64,000 bases of DNA from assembly GCF_018449695.1 (NCBI RefSeq), contig NZ_JAAVUY010000015.1, positions 1-64,000 of the forward strand. Direction: 5' to 3'. Below the pieces are notes generated by a model. That model was not told the DNA's origin. It did no database searches and saw only the letters and a program-made list of their open reading frames with translations. Source of the DNA: Bradyrhizobium sp. dw_411. Lineage in GTDB: Bacteria > Pseudomonadota > Alphaproteobacteria > Rhizobiales > Xanthobacteraceae. Position 1 is the first letter of the stretch. Each line of letters opens with the position of its first letter. The translations under genes were made by a program, and so were the position numbers. Positions 51,693 through 59,562 of the stretch are shown here, one piece after another.

Positions 51693-53380
51693 GATCGCTC
51701 CTCAACCTTACGCCAACTACTGGCGACGCCTGGGTTACCGCCGAGGAATTCGTAGCCGTCCTTGACTGTCCCCTTCTCTGGAGGCTTCGCGGCCGGCGGT
51801 CGCGGAACGGATGTTGCTGCCGGCGCGGGCACCGCCTGCAAGCCGGTGATCGTGTCTGCCGCCGGCAACCCGCCGCCCCGCAATGACTTCGCGATGTCTT
51901 GCTGTGATTGCTGCAGCGTCCGCTGATACGGCATCAGCGCGGCTGGGCTGCCCATGTAGTCAGGCGACTGCGGGTCCATCAGCGATCGCGGATCCTTGCC
52001 GGCCTTGCGAAATTCCGCGACCTTGCGCTGCAGATCGAGGGTGAAATTATAAATCTGTTGGTGGCCTGACTGATCGATCTTGCCCATCAGCGGGTTGGAC
52101 TTGTCGATCAGCGGCTTCACGCTATCAATGAATTCAGCCTGTCGCCGGCTCAACGCTTCGCCCTCCGGCGTGCGGATGTTGGCGAACTCGTCGCGGACGA
52201 ATTTCAAGTCGGACTTATTGAGCTTGCCCTTTTCGAAAGCATCATAGACCGGGTTGAGATCGTCGATGCGATTGGGATCACCGACCGGCGCGCGAATGCG
52301 GGCGATCAGGTCGGCCGCGGTGCCGTTGGAAATCTTGGATGCCGCCTCCGGCTTCATCTCTCGATTTACAATACCAATCATCCGCTCGCGGGCCTCGCGG
52401 GTCAGCGTGAAGTCGTTCGCTATCGCTTTGGCGGTGACCTGACCGGAAACGCTCGGATCGTCGTCATGCAGCTTCGCAAGATACTGCCCTTCAGCCTGGT
52501 CCGATTTGTCCTGGGCCTCTTGCTTCTGCAATGCGAGTTGCCGCGTCTGATCAGTGCGCATCGCGCTCTGGACGGTTCGTGACTGCTGCTCTAGTGCTTT
52601 GAGTTCGGCGCCGTTTACCCATTTTCCGTATTCTGGACTGCTAAACTGCTTCAAACCGGCTTCTGGATTAATTGCAACTGCGCCGACCGCTGCCGACTTT
52701 ACGATCGTGGCTTGGGAATTCTGTAATACCTCGGTTTTGATGCGCTCCCGATCGGCACTCCGCAAATTTGGGCTGCTGTCCACCATCGCGCCGATGGAAT
52801 GCTCGATCAGATCGAGCGATGTCTTTAGCGAAGTCGGGTCATTGAGCGCGGCGTTACTTAGCTGATTTACTAGTGTCGTGATGTTTTGCTGAACTGCATA
52901 TCCAGCCTTCGTCGACATGTCCGCCGATGTTTTGACGACAAAATGATCGCGGATGCGGCCAATCTGCGCCTCGGCGTATTTCTGACCGCCCTCCGTGATG
53001 AATGCGTCGCGAAGCTTATCGAGTTGGGGCTCAAGCGTCTCGTCACGAAATTTTGCCGCGACTGAGGAATCGTTCGCATCTGCCGTATTGATAGTTTTAT
53101 TCCACGCGCCGTCGAGGCCGGACATCGCCGTCGCAAATTGCGCAGCGCCGTGGCTGATCTCCTGATGCTCTTCATATTTAACCGCGACGTCGCCGACGTC
53201 TTGAATTGTGGAAGCCGCCAGCCGACCGGTTTCCTTCAACGTGTCCGCGGCCTCGCCATAAGAGGCGCGAATACTCCGAGCGGCCTGCGAAGCCGCCTCG
53301 ATTCCGGTTTCGGTGGGCTGCAGGCCGAGATTATTCGGTGCCTCGAAGGGCTTAATGTTTGGAATCGTCTTCCTCCCCAA
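51689..53380 (-). CDS. Phage internal-virion-like coiled-coil protein
   Basis: A 563-residue protein, largely helical and Ala/Gln/Lys-rich (AASQAARSIRASYGEAADTL, RQLALQKQEAQDKSDQAEGQ), ending in a Pro-rich tail (PAPAATSVPRPPAAKPPEKG). Size, composition and 4-bp coupling to the giant LPD38-like gene fit the ejection-protein pair found at the end of podovirus structural modules. The start overlaps the preceding small gene by 29 bp. No enzymatic motif is visible. Confidence 0.65.
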   Translation of the reverse strand: MGRKTIPNIKPFEAPNNLGLQPTETGIEAASQAARSIRASYGEAADTLKETGRLAASTIQDVGDVAVKYEEHQEISHGAAQFATAMSGLDGAWNKTINTADANDSSVAAKFRDETLEPQLDKLRDAFITEGGQKYAEAQIGRIRDHFVVKTSADMSTKAGYAVQQNITTLVNQLSNAALNDPTSLKTSLDLIEHSIGAMVDSSPNLRSADRERIKTEVLQNSQATIVKSAAVGAVAINPEAGLKQFSSPEYGKWVNGAELKALEQQSRTVQSAMRTDQTRQLALQKQEAQDKSDQAEGQYLAKLHDDDPSVSGQVTAKAIANDFTLTREARERMIGIVNREMKPEAASKISNGTAADLIARIRAPVGDPNRIDDLNPVYDAFEKGKLNKSDLKFVRDEFANIRTPEGEALSRRQAEFIDSVKPLIDKSNPLMGKIDQSGHQQIYNFTLDLQRKVAEFRKAGKDPRSLMDPQSPDYMGSPAALMPYQRTLQQSQQDIAKSLRGGGLPAADTITGLQAVPAPAATSVPRPPAAKPPEKGTVKDGYEFLGGNPGVASSWRKVEERS

Positions 53381-53555
53381 TCTCGGCGATCGAGCGTGCG
53401 ATCTTCATAGCCTCGGTCTCTGCGAACCCCGTTTTCGCGAGTTCGACGAGGCCTTCTGCCTGTGCTTGTGCGATCATCTCTTGCTCCCGCTCGCTCAAGG
53501 TTGATGGTCGCGGCTGTTTGGACTTGGGAAATTTCACAACTTTATTATCTGACAT
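53352..53555 (-). CDS. Small phage-type helical protein
   Basis: A 67-residue protein: a basic start (MSDNKVVKFPKSKQPRPSTL) followed by an acidic helical part (EREQEMIAQAQAEGLVELAK). The start at 53555 (MSDNK) is preferred to 53594. It overlaps the next gene by 29 bp. The role is unknown. Confidence 0.6.
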   Translation of the reverse strand: MSDNKVVKFPKSKQPRPSTLSEREQEMIAQAQAEGLVELAKTGFAETEAMKIARSIAEIGEEDDSKH

Positions 53556-53600
53556 GATGGCGCTCCTACCGTTGGATGTTGAGTCGCCAATCATAACGGG

Positions 53601-53906
53601 TCATTGCAGAGTCCGCCGAGCAGTATTGTTGAATTTTAACGAAGGATTGAGCGCGGCGAATTCGTGAAAACGCTCGTTGAAAGAGTCCACCGCTCCTGAC
53701 GCGCCAACCTCGCTGAGGATCGCATAGCCCTTGTCACACATCGGCTTGATCGCCTCGACAACATCGGCGCCGAGGTCCGCCGCCCATCTTTCCAGAGATC
53801 CGACAAACTGCTTCCGAGTTTCCGGTGACATTTCTTCCAGCAAGTGGCGCTTGAGGAGCGAGATAGTGACCCGTGGATAGGTATCGTCGCGCGAAATTGC
53901 GGTCAT
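53601..53906 (-). CDS. Small phage-type protein
   Basis: A 101-residue protein (TAISRDDTYPRVTISLLKRH) with a helical core and a repeat-free C-terminus. The start at 53906 follows a GAAGGGAAATAA-type purine box. It lies 2 bp after the 109-aa gene in the packed operon. No family recognised. Confidence 0.6.
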   Translation of the reverse strand: MTAISRDDTYPRVTISLLKRHLLEEMSPETRKQFVGSLERWAADLGADVVEAIKPMCDKGYAILSEVGASGAVDSFNERFHEFAALNPSLKFNNTARRTLQ

Positions 53907-53908
53907 TT

Positions 53909-54238
53909 TTATTTCCCTTCGCGCGGGTCGAACGAGCCAGCAAGCGCCGGCGTGTATCCGACCTTGCTGCGCATGGCGGCGCGGGCACCGGCAGAGCGCG
54001 CCAATGCCTGTTGGTGCTGCACGGTTGATTGCTGGGCGGACCCTCTGCCGGTCTCGATAGGGCTGCCTTTCGCGTCGACCTTGTAGTCGTGACCGAACAC
54101 GTCCTGGCACAGCCTGTGTTGCGCTTCCTTCTGCGCATCTTCGTATGGAACGCCCTGCGACATTTTCTTTTCGATCCACTCCTTCTCGGTCCGCGGGAAC
54201 GGAACACCGCCGTTTTTGCCTTGAAAAAGGTTTGTCAT
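53909..54238 (-). CDS. Small phage-type protein
   Basis: A 109-residue protein with EKEWIEKKMSQGVPYEDAQK and a Gln/Ala-rich C-terminal half (QQSTVQHQQALARSAGARAA). It overlaps the 75-aa gene by 4 bp. Such short proteins sit before ejection proteins in some rhizobial podoviruses; function unknown. Confidence 0.6.
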   Translation of the reverse strand: MTNLFQGKNGGVPFPRTEKEWIEKKMSQGVPYEDAQKEAQHRLCQDVFGHDYKVDAKGSPIETGRGSAQQSTVQHQQALARSAGARAAMRSKVGYTPALAGSFDPREGK

Positions 54239-54462
54239 GAGTGCTGCTCCTGCTTTGCTGTAGCTTCTTCGAGAAATTTGATTTCTTCGCGCATGCGGTC
54301 GGCAACGGTTTTGCCCTGCTCTCGCTCGATATCGGCAAGATGCTGCCGGACCTGTGCACTCTCCGGCAGCGCGCCGCTACCATTTTCGATGTACCGATGC
54401 GTCACTGGATGAATTTTTGCTCCGCCAAAGACAGCTTCGGGAATGCCCCAATTTTTCGCCAT
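54235..54462 (-). CDS. Small phage-type protein
   Basis: A 75-residue protein with HPVTHRYIENGSGALPE and a helical tail (DIEREQGKTVADRMREEIKF). The 4-bp overlap with the next gene indicates coupled translation. Function unknown. Confidence 0.6.
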   Translation of the reverse strand: MAKNWGIPEAVFGGAKIHPVTHRYIENGSGALPESAQVRQHLADIEREQGKTVADRMREEIKFLEEATAKQEQHS

Positions 54463-54476
54463 GTGTTTTGCTCCGG

Positions 54477-54926
54477 CTAGGCCTGTTTGATCGGAAGTGA
54501 GAGAGTGACGTTCGCGAGAAAGACCTGCTTGCGCGCTTCAAAATCGCCGTCGAAGAATTTGCTCAAAAACGCCGGATCCTTCATGTGCGAGTTTTTCCAG
54601 CGCTGCACGGAATCGTGCTCGAACTGCGAAACCGGCTTGCCTTCCTTGATCTGCTGAACCACTTCCTCGCTCACGCCCATCTCGCGCGCGTGCTCCAGGA
54701 CGTCGCTGGAATGCTCTTGAGCGTGCGGATCGATTGGGCCGGCGTCAGGGTTGGTGCCAAGGATCACTTGATGAAGCGCGGTCATCTCCGCCCGCGCGGT
54801 CGCATCATTCTCGAGATACTTTCCGCGCCATTCCGGGTTTGCCATCAGCTCGGCCTTGCGAACGGACGCAGCCGCCACATCGGCCGGCACCGCGGGTGCT
54901 TCAAGGGATGCGCCGCCGGCGCCCAT
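54477..54926 (-). CDS. Phage-type acidic protein
   Basis: A 149-residue protein from MGAGGASLEAP. A conserved-looking phage segment reads LMANPEWRGKYLENDATARA, and the rest is helical (MGVSEEVVQQIKEGKPVSQF). The upstream frame to 54992 overlaps the previous gene and is not needed. A scaffold or virion-associated role is possible but not shown. Confidence 0.6.
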   Translation of the reverse strand: MGAGGASLEAPAVPADVAAASVRKAELMANPEWRGKYLENDATARAEMTALHQVILGTNPDAGPIDPHAQEHSSDVLEHAREMGVSEEVVQQIKEGKPVSQFEHDSVQRWKNSHMKDPAFLSKFFDGDFEARKQVFLANVTLSLPIKQA

Positions 54927-54933
54927 GCTATTC

Positions 54934-55695
54934 TCAGGCAACGTTGGCCTCCATCGCTTCGTCGATCGCCTCGACCTCCAACTGGTGGCCAAGCTCGATC
55001 TGGTTTTTCACCGCTTCTACGAGATATTTGTTCAAGCGCTTCGATGATTCGTGCCACGGCTCCACTGCCGCCGAATTGAACATCGTCGAAACAGAAAACG
55101 GCTCTGCTCCTGGGAGCGCGCGGCTTTGCTCGCCGGGGATGGTGATCCCCGAGTGACGAAACATCTCAAATTTTGCCAGATGATCGAGAGGCGCGGCGTG
55201 GCTTTGTCCGTCAACCCGTACTTCGCCATGATGCGCAGAGAAGCCGCTCGGCAATTGAGTGCCCTGCGGCAACATCACGTCAACGGCATCGCTTAAATCG
55301 AGGATGTCCCGATATGCCTCTGCGGCGACCTTGATCGCATCGCAAAACTTACCGACCGCGGCCGTGCGCCTGTCCAATGCATCCTCAAAGGTCCCCAACT
55401 CAGACAATCGCTGCCGATACCAAGCTGCGGCGGCCTGGCGGGCGTCGCGCTCGTTTGCAGCCCGATAGGCTGCCTGCAGGTTGAAAATCTTGGTCCTGAT
55501 GCTCGCCGCTTCAGCATCGAGCTTGGCAAGCGCGTTGACGTCGCCGCCGTCGGTCATAGCCGACAGCGCCGCGGCGCCGCGGCCGGCCTCAAGCGCGGCA
55601 AGGTCCCTTTCAGCGTTGGCGATCTCCTCTGCCACCGTCGGCGCGATGGGCACGCTGGTCTTGCCGCCTGGCAACAGGGCCGTGAGCTTTGGCAT
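54934..55695 (-). CDS. Phage-type coiled-coil protein
   Basis: A 253-residue protein from MPKLTALLPGG. A long coiled coil (about residues 20-110, AEEIANAERDLAALEAGRGA) is followed by a globular half (DLSDAVDVMLPQGTQLPSGF). It ends 8 bp before the next gene. No enzymatic motif. The start at 55695 is preferred to 55836, which would run over the RHH gene. Confidence 0.6.
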   Translation of the reverse strand: MPKLTALLPGGKTSVPIAPTVAEEIANAERDLAALEAGRGAAALSAMTDGGDVNALAKLDAEAASIRTKIFNLQAAYRAANERDARQAAAAWYRQRLSELGTFEDALDRRTAAVGKFCDAIKVAAEAYRDILDLSDAVDVMLPQGTQLPSGFSAHHGEVRVDGQSHAAPLDHLAKFEMFRHSGITIPGEQSRALPGAEPFSVSTMFNSAAVEPWHESSKRLNKYLVEAVKNQIELGHQLEVEAIDEAMEANVA

Positions 55696-55705
55696 CGAAA
55701 ATCTC

Positions 55706-55882
55706 CTAAGTGGCCACATGGTCGTGCTGCGGTTCACCAGCTCGGCGAGCGGCGAGCGCGTCCTCAACAAGGTTCGAAACGAACTGGCTGACCGTCCGGC
55801 GATCCTGCTCGGCCGCCGCCTTGATCTGGTCGGCAAGCTCGGGCTTGGCCCGGAAACTCAAAAGTGGTTTGGACATTGGCAT
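55706..55882 (-). CDS. Ribbon-helix-helix-like small regulator
   Basis: A 58-residue protein (MSKPLLSFRAKPELADQIKA and RTVSQFVSNLVEDALAARRA) with the strand-helix-helix pattern of Arc/MetJ-type DNA-binding proteins. An ATG two codons lower is equally possible. Its first 119 bp overlap the 3' end of the HTH gene upstream, in another frame on the same strand. It may regulate the element's late operon or be an antitoxin-like factor without a partner. Confidence 0.7.
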   Translation of the reverse strand: MPMSKPLLSFRAKPELADQIKAAAEQDRRTVSQFVSNLVEDALAARRAGEPQHDHVAT

Positions 55883-56228
55883 CTCCGCTTGTTGACGAAA
55901 CGATGTGCCTGCTCGCATCATCCAGCAACGCACCCGTCGGTTTTCGGTTGGTGGGCGGGCGCTTCCGCGGCTGCCACCGGCTCTCAACCTTTCGCCGGGC
56001 GTCATTATCCTCGACGACCACCAGCCCGATTCCCAGAACCGCTAGGATCGCCGTGAGGCTCATGTGAGAAATTCCGCGCATCGGCTCCGGCGCCAACAGC
56101 TTGCTCGTGTAACCGCCCGGGAAGCCCGCCAGCGCGTCGATCGTCTCATGGCTCAGGTCGAGCTCATCACGGCGCGCGCGAATGGCATCGAGCAGTCCGG
56201 CCATTGAGTTGATGACCTTCGCTGTCAT
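55764..56228 (-). CDS. XRE-like HTH protein
   Basis: A 154-residue frame. The N-terminal 90 residues resemble a short HTH protein common in rhizobial prophages (LLDAIRARRDELDLSHETID, ALAGFPGGYTSKLLAPEP). The last 40 residues are read from the overlapping RHH gene and are unlikely to be conserved; a frameshift or natural overlap may explain this. It is the first gene after the presumed control region (56229-56745), so it may autoregulate and control the genes to its left. Confidence 0.7.
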   Translation of the reverse strand: MTAKVINSMAGLLDAIRARRDELDLSHETIDALAGFPGGYTSKLLAPEPMRGISHMSLTAILAVLGIGLVVVEDNDARRKVESRWQPRKRPPTNRKPTGALLDDASRHIVSSTSGDANVQTTFEFPGQARACRPDQGGGRAGSPDGQPVRFEPC

Positions 56229-56434
56229 TTGTAGACAAAGTTTTCGTTAGAGCCGCCGGCGGAATTTTGGAGGCCGCCGCGAAATGGCGCGAGGATGTAA
56301 ATTCTGGAGACGGTCTGCGTTTTTCGACCCCGGCACCCACCCCGCCGGGTTCTTTTGGGGGCGATCTCCTGGGATTGGGGCCATCCGATGAGGGGGCAAC
56401 ATCGGGCGATAGACGGAAAACTCAACCATTCCAG

Positions 56435-56455
56435 ATGGTAAGTAACCGTTACCAT
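56435..56455. promoter_or_regulatory. Palindromic operator candidate with GTTACTT repeats
   Basis: ATGGTAA (56435-56441) - N7 - TTACCAT (56449-56455) is a perfect dyad in the gap upstream of the HTH gene. The word GTTACTT recurs at 56490-56496 and 56516-56522, and its complement AAGTAAC lies at 56440-56446 within the dyad. The cluster looks like a phage operator region. Confidence 0.6.
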
Positions 56456-56605
56456 CCTACGGGAAGCATATGGTGAGCCAAAACAGTCAGTTACTTCGTG
56501 CGCCAACTTTCGGGCGTTACTTGTTGCATGCCAGCAATGAGGTCCTTTCCGTCCCTTCCCTTCTTCCGGGTCGTGGCTCGCTCGGTGCCCAGCCGAAAGC
56601 GGAGC

Positions 56606-56739
56606 CTGCGATCCGCTGGGGGTTAGGGGGCAAACGTGCAGGGTGATCGCAGCGGATAGAAGCCTGATAGAAAGCGGATCGGTATAGGGATCGCAGGTGG
56701 ATCGCAGGCTGTTTCTATCGGATCGCAGGCGGATAGAAG
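56606..56739. repeat. Iteron-like repeat cluster, candidate replication origin
   Basis: GATCGCAG occurs at 56645, 56689, 56700 and 56721, and inverted (CTGCGATC) at 56606. GATAGAA occurs at 56655, 56666 and 56732, and inverted (TTTCTATC) at 56712. The words are interleaved within 135 bp, just after the stop of the ATPase gene. Direct and inverted short repeats next to a replication ATPase are typical of origins of satellites and small phages. The remaining part of the 517-bp gap holds no gene. Confidence 0.65.
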
Positions 56740-56745
56740 GCATTG

Positions 56746-58155
56746 TCAGGCCTTTCGCGCGATGCATTTGGTCCCTTTGGACTTCGGACCGTAGGGAACG
56801 TTCTCGATGGTGCCGGCGGCGAACAGGCGCTCTTGGGCTGCTTGGAACGCACGCCAGGCGAGGCCGCTCGCCTGTGGCATGGCGGCGAAGGTCTTGGGGG
56901 CATAACCACGTCCCGGAGCGTGACAAACGTGACGGCCCTGCGCCGTGATCGCGTCGAGGCATTCGAGGTAGCGCTGATCGGCAGCGGCGTTGCCTGCGGC
57001 CTGATGGGGCGCACTGGCGGTGCCCTGCAGAACGAAGCAGCCGTCATCCCATTGCAGGGGGACCTTCTCGCCGCACGGGCCATAGTTCGTTTTCTTGACC
57101 TCGAGCACGCGGCCGGTGCTGCCGTCGCCGCCTTCCACGGTTTCGAGGTGCAGACGCGCCCGGGTCGCGTTCTGCCAATCCATGCTGCCGCCTCGCCCCG
57201 TGCCGCTGGTGATCCCGGCGAGGCTCGGGTGGTCGAGCAGCAGGATGGCACAGCCGATCTGTCGAGCGAGTGTTCGGAACAGGCCGACGAAGGTGCGGGC
57301 GTGGACGCGGTCGTTTTGATTGCCACCAAAGACCGCAGCGATGCTGTCGACCACGATCAGAGCCGGCCGTTTGTCCCGGGCCGCGACCGCGAGCGATGTG
57401 AACAGCGCCGCTGGCGCCATGGTGCCGTCACGCTGAGAAATGCCGAGCAAACAGGCGTCTGGATCGGCGAAGTGGAAATGAAGCCCCTCCATGTCAACCG
57501 GATCAACGCCACGCTTGCGCGCCACCCGGTGCAGGCGTCGCCGCATCTCGGGCTCCGGTTCCTCGCCACTGAAAAAGATCACCGGGCCCGATTCCGTCAC
57601 GGTGCCCAGCCAATCGCCCAGGCCGCGCTCCACCGACACCGCAAGCTGCAGCGCCACGGTAGTTTTGCCGCCACCGCCGTCGCCTGAAAGAATCGTGACG
57701 TCGCCCGCGGGGATCCGGTTGGTTGCTAGCCAGCGCATCGGCTCGAGTGGAACGTCGCGCCATGCCGGCGGGCAGACCAGTTGCAGGCGTTGGACGGCTG
57801 GCTGGTCACTACCGTCGATCTCCGGCGCCTGCACTGCCCCGTAGGCCTCGAAAGAATCGACGAGAGGCGCTTCCTCGGACGTTTGGTGTTCGACGGGGCC
57901 CGGCTCCGTGATGCCCATTAGCGCGAGTTCTTGGCGCGCCCTGTCCCGGTCGCGCGGGTCATTCATTTCCATCCGCAGGCGCGTGATCTTCGCGGAAGCA
58001 AACATTTCGAGCTCGCGCGGATCGCAATCGAACTCGGGGCCTTCCGGCGTATCGATGCGAATATGCTTGTCGATCGTCAGACCGCATCTGCCACAAGGCC
58101 GCGGGTCAACCTCGACCGGATCGAGCTCACGTTCAACGGGGCTCGCGAGGTTCAT
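56746..58155 (-). CDS. RepA/AAA_25-type replication ATPase
   Basis: A 469-residue protein. N-terminal CGRCGLTIDKH may bind zinc. The RecA-like core has Walker A G158-T166 (GDGGGGKTT), Walker B ending Asp270 (ALIVVDSIAAVFGG) and an ILLLDHPS sensor strand. The C-terminal part may be a winged domain (AWRAFQAAQERLFAAGTIEN). This is the AAA_25 hexameric helicase-like family used by plasmids and phages. It lies next to the repeat cluster, so it probably starts element replication. It overlaps the PC4-like gene by 4 bp. Confidence 0.85.
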   Translation of the reverse strand: MNLASPVERELDPVEVDPRPCGRCGLTIDKHIRIDTPEGPEFDCDPRELEMFASAKITRLRMEMNDPRDRDRARQELALMGITEPGPVEHQTSEEAPLVDSFEAYGAVQAPEIDGSDQPAVQRLQLVCPPAWRDVPLEPMRWLATNRIPAGDVTILSGDGGGGKTTVALQLAVSVERGLGDWLGTVTESGPVIFFSGEEPEPEMRRRLHRVARKRGVDPVDMEGLHFHFADPDACLLGISQRDGTMAPAALFTSLAVAARDKRPALIVVDSIAAVFGGNQNDRVHARTFVGLFRTLARQIGCAILLLDHPSLAGITSGTGRGGSMDWQNATRARLHLETVEGGDGSTGRVLEVKKTNYGPCGEKVPLQWDDGCFVLQGTASAPHQAAGNAAADQRYLECLDAITAQGRHVCHAPGRGYAPKTFAAMPQASGLAWRAFQAAQERLFAAGTIENVPYGPKSKGTKCIARKA

Positions 58156-58433
58156 TCGCCCTCGCCTTCCGGCAGCAGGTCAAGCTCGCGAGCTTTTTCC
58201 AGTGCCTTTCGTATCGCCCGGGAGAATTCAGGAAGGCGCCGTACCACCATCGCGATGCCCTTGGTCGACGGCCGCATGCAGCCATCGCCACCAACGAGGT
58301 ATTCGCGGACATTGATGAGGTTGTGGCCCTCATAGGAGCTGAGCGAAACGACGACAGCGACGTCGCGCCGGCGTGACTTCCACCACTTGGCTATTTCGAT
58401 CGCTTCGGTGAGCGGCTTGGGATCTGTGCTCAT
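58152..58433 (-). CDS. PC4-like single-strand DNA-binding protein
   Basis: A 93-residue protein. The C-terminal 65 residues have the PC4/YdbC pattern: VVVSLSSYEGHNLINVREYL, then RPSTKGIAMVVRRLPEFSRA. PC4 proteins form dimers that bind single-stranded DNA, so here it may act as an SSB-like helper of the ATPase. It overlaps neighbours by 4 bp on both sides. Confidence 0.8.
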   Translation of the reverse strand: MSTDPKPLTEAIEIAKWWKSRRRDVAVVVSLSSYEGHNLINVREYLVGGDGCMRPSTKGIAMVVRRLPEFSRAIRKALEKARELDLLPEGEGE

Positions 58434-58762
58434 GTGATTTGATCCACCGCAGCGCCGATCGGGCTCGCAGCGGTCCCACGCGCATCACGCTTCAATGCGT
58501 GCGCGATTGTCTCGAGGGTGCAACCGTGCTGCAGGGCGAGGCTGGCGAGAATTGCCGCGTCGCTGGTCAGGGCATCGAACAGGCTGTCGCTGCGGTCGTG
58601 ATTGAGGAATATCTCGCCGACGCGCCCGTCTTGATAAAATCCGACTGTCATCTGAAATTGATGGCCGTCGCGCTCGAATGCGATCGTTTCGCAAACTCGC
58701 TTGTTCGGAAGTCGCTCGCGGCCGAGTGCGTTGCTAGCTCCGTCGTTGGAAAGTATGTCCAT
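58430..58762 (-). CDS. TSCPD-domain protein (NrdJ C-terminal-like)
   Basis: A 110-residue stand-alone TSCPD domain: LPNKRVCETIAFERDGHQFQ, VGFYQDGRVGEIFLNHDRSD, ASLALQHGCTLETIAHALKR. The domain is best known as the C-terminal part of B12-dependent ribonucleotide reductase and in small phage proteins. Cys residues are few, so metal binding is unclear. It probably aids nucleotide supply or replication; this is inference. Confidence 0.75.
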   Translation of the reverse strand: MDILSNDGASNALGRERLPNKRVCETIAFERDGHQFQMTVGFYQDGRVGEIFLNHDRSDSLFDALTSDAAILASLALQHGCTLETIAHALKRDARGTAASPIGAAVDQIT

Positions 58763-58799
58763 AGCAAGATCTCTGTGGTGGTGATCTGGAAAAACGACA

Positions 58800-58827
58800 A
58801 AAGCCGCTCCCTGGCCGGGGCGGCTTT
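58800..58827 (-). terminator. Bidirectional hairpin terminator
   Basis: AAAGCCGC ... GGCGGCTTT around CCCTGGCCGG, with U-rich tails on both strands (GCTTTTTG on +, GCTTTTGTCG on minus). It lies 3 bp after the AlpA-like stop, so it can separate the integrase-side transcript from the replication operon. Confidence 0.85.
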
Positions 58828-58830
58828 TTG

Positions 58831-59040
58831 CTATGCTGCGCTGTCGATGAGACGGGATTCTTGCCAGCGCCGGTTTTCGCCGACGGTGACGCCCTTGCGA
58901 CGTTCAGAAAGCTGAATGAACCGCGGCCCCTTGCCGTCGGCGACGAGGCGCTGCCCGGTGCTGCGTGAGAAGCAATTCAGCTTGCACCAGTCGTCGAATG
59001 ACATAACGCGATCGTCTTCCATCTGAACCTCCATGCACAT
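58831..59040 (-). CDS. AlpA/Xis-like HTH protein
   Basis: A 69-residue protein with a MerR/AlpA-type winged HTH: VMSFDDWCKLNCFSRSTGQR and GKGPRFIQLSERRKGVTVGE, ending WQESRLI. Such proteins act as excisionases or activators of integrase genes in integrated elements. Any of the Met codons at residues 1, 3 or 7 could be the start. It lies in the integrase-side group. Confidence 0.8.
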   Translation of the reverse strand: MCMEVQMEDDRVMSFDDWCKLNCFSRSTGQRLVADGKGPRFIQLSERRKGVTVGENRRWQESRLIDSAA

Positions 59041-59139
59041 TCATGCTGGAATCTGACGTAGGACGACCGGCTGACCGCTCCAATTCTGTATCTTTTGCTG
59101 GAAAAACTACCGTAGAATTTTTTTGAGAATTTCTCAGGC

Positions 59140-59562
59140 TTACTTTTCCGGTGGAAACGGGCCGGTCCATGTGCCGGCCTTGATCCCGTCCCTGCGCTTC
59201 CTGACCAAGGTCCGGATGTAATGTTCCACCGTAGAGGCAATCGAACTTTTCCCTGGCCCCCGCCGATCTTTCGTTGGCAGCGCCTCGTTCTCGGCGGCGA
59301 CCTCGCGCGCCAATAGCGCCATGTTGGGAGGGTTCATCATGTCGAGGCGATCAAGCAGCGACAGGCTTTTGATCTCGTTGCGCCGGCGCTGCGACGGCTC
59401 CTCGCCCCACTTTGCGAAGATCCGCCGCGCAGCCTGTCTGCCGTGATGCTTCTCGATCTGGCGAAAAAGTTCATAGGCCATCCTGTCGGCGCCTCCGATG
59501 TGCTCGATCCCCTCCAAGGCCAAATTCGTGATCTCTTTTTTGCACAGCGGACAACGTTTCAT
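59140..59562 (-). CDS. Small protein with CxxC knuckle next to integrase
   Basis: A 140-residue protein beginning MKRCPLCKKEITNLALEGIE. The N-terminal CPLC may be half of a zinc-binding site, and the rest is helical and basic (YELFRQIEKHHGRQAARRIF). Its start overlaps the integrase stop by 4 bp. It may be an accessory DNA-binding factor of the integration module; no family recognised. Confidence 0.65.
   Translation of the reverse strand: MKRCPLCKKEITNLALEGIEHIGGADRMAYELFRQIEKHHGRQAARRIFAKWGEEPSQRRRNEIKSLSLLDRLDMMNPPNMALLAREVAAENEALPTKDRRGPGKSSIASTVEHYIRTLVRKRRDGIKAGTWTGPFPPEK

Noticed and set aside
54934..55836. Longer start for the coiled-coil protein at 55836
   Set aside because: The first 47 residues would be Arg/Ser-rich and overlap the RHH gene; MPKLTALLPGG at 55695 is the natural start.
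56225..56962. Minus-strand frame of 245 codons across the repeat cluster
   Set aside because: It reads through the iteron-like repeats and the 3' end of the ATPase gene in a different frame; Arg/Ser-rich with no homology.
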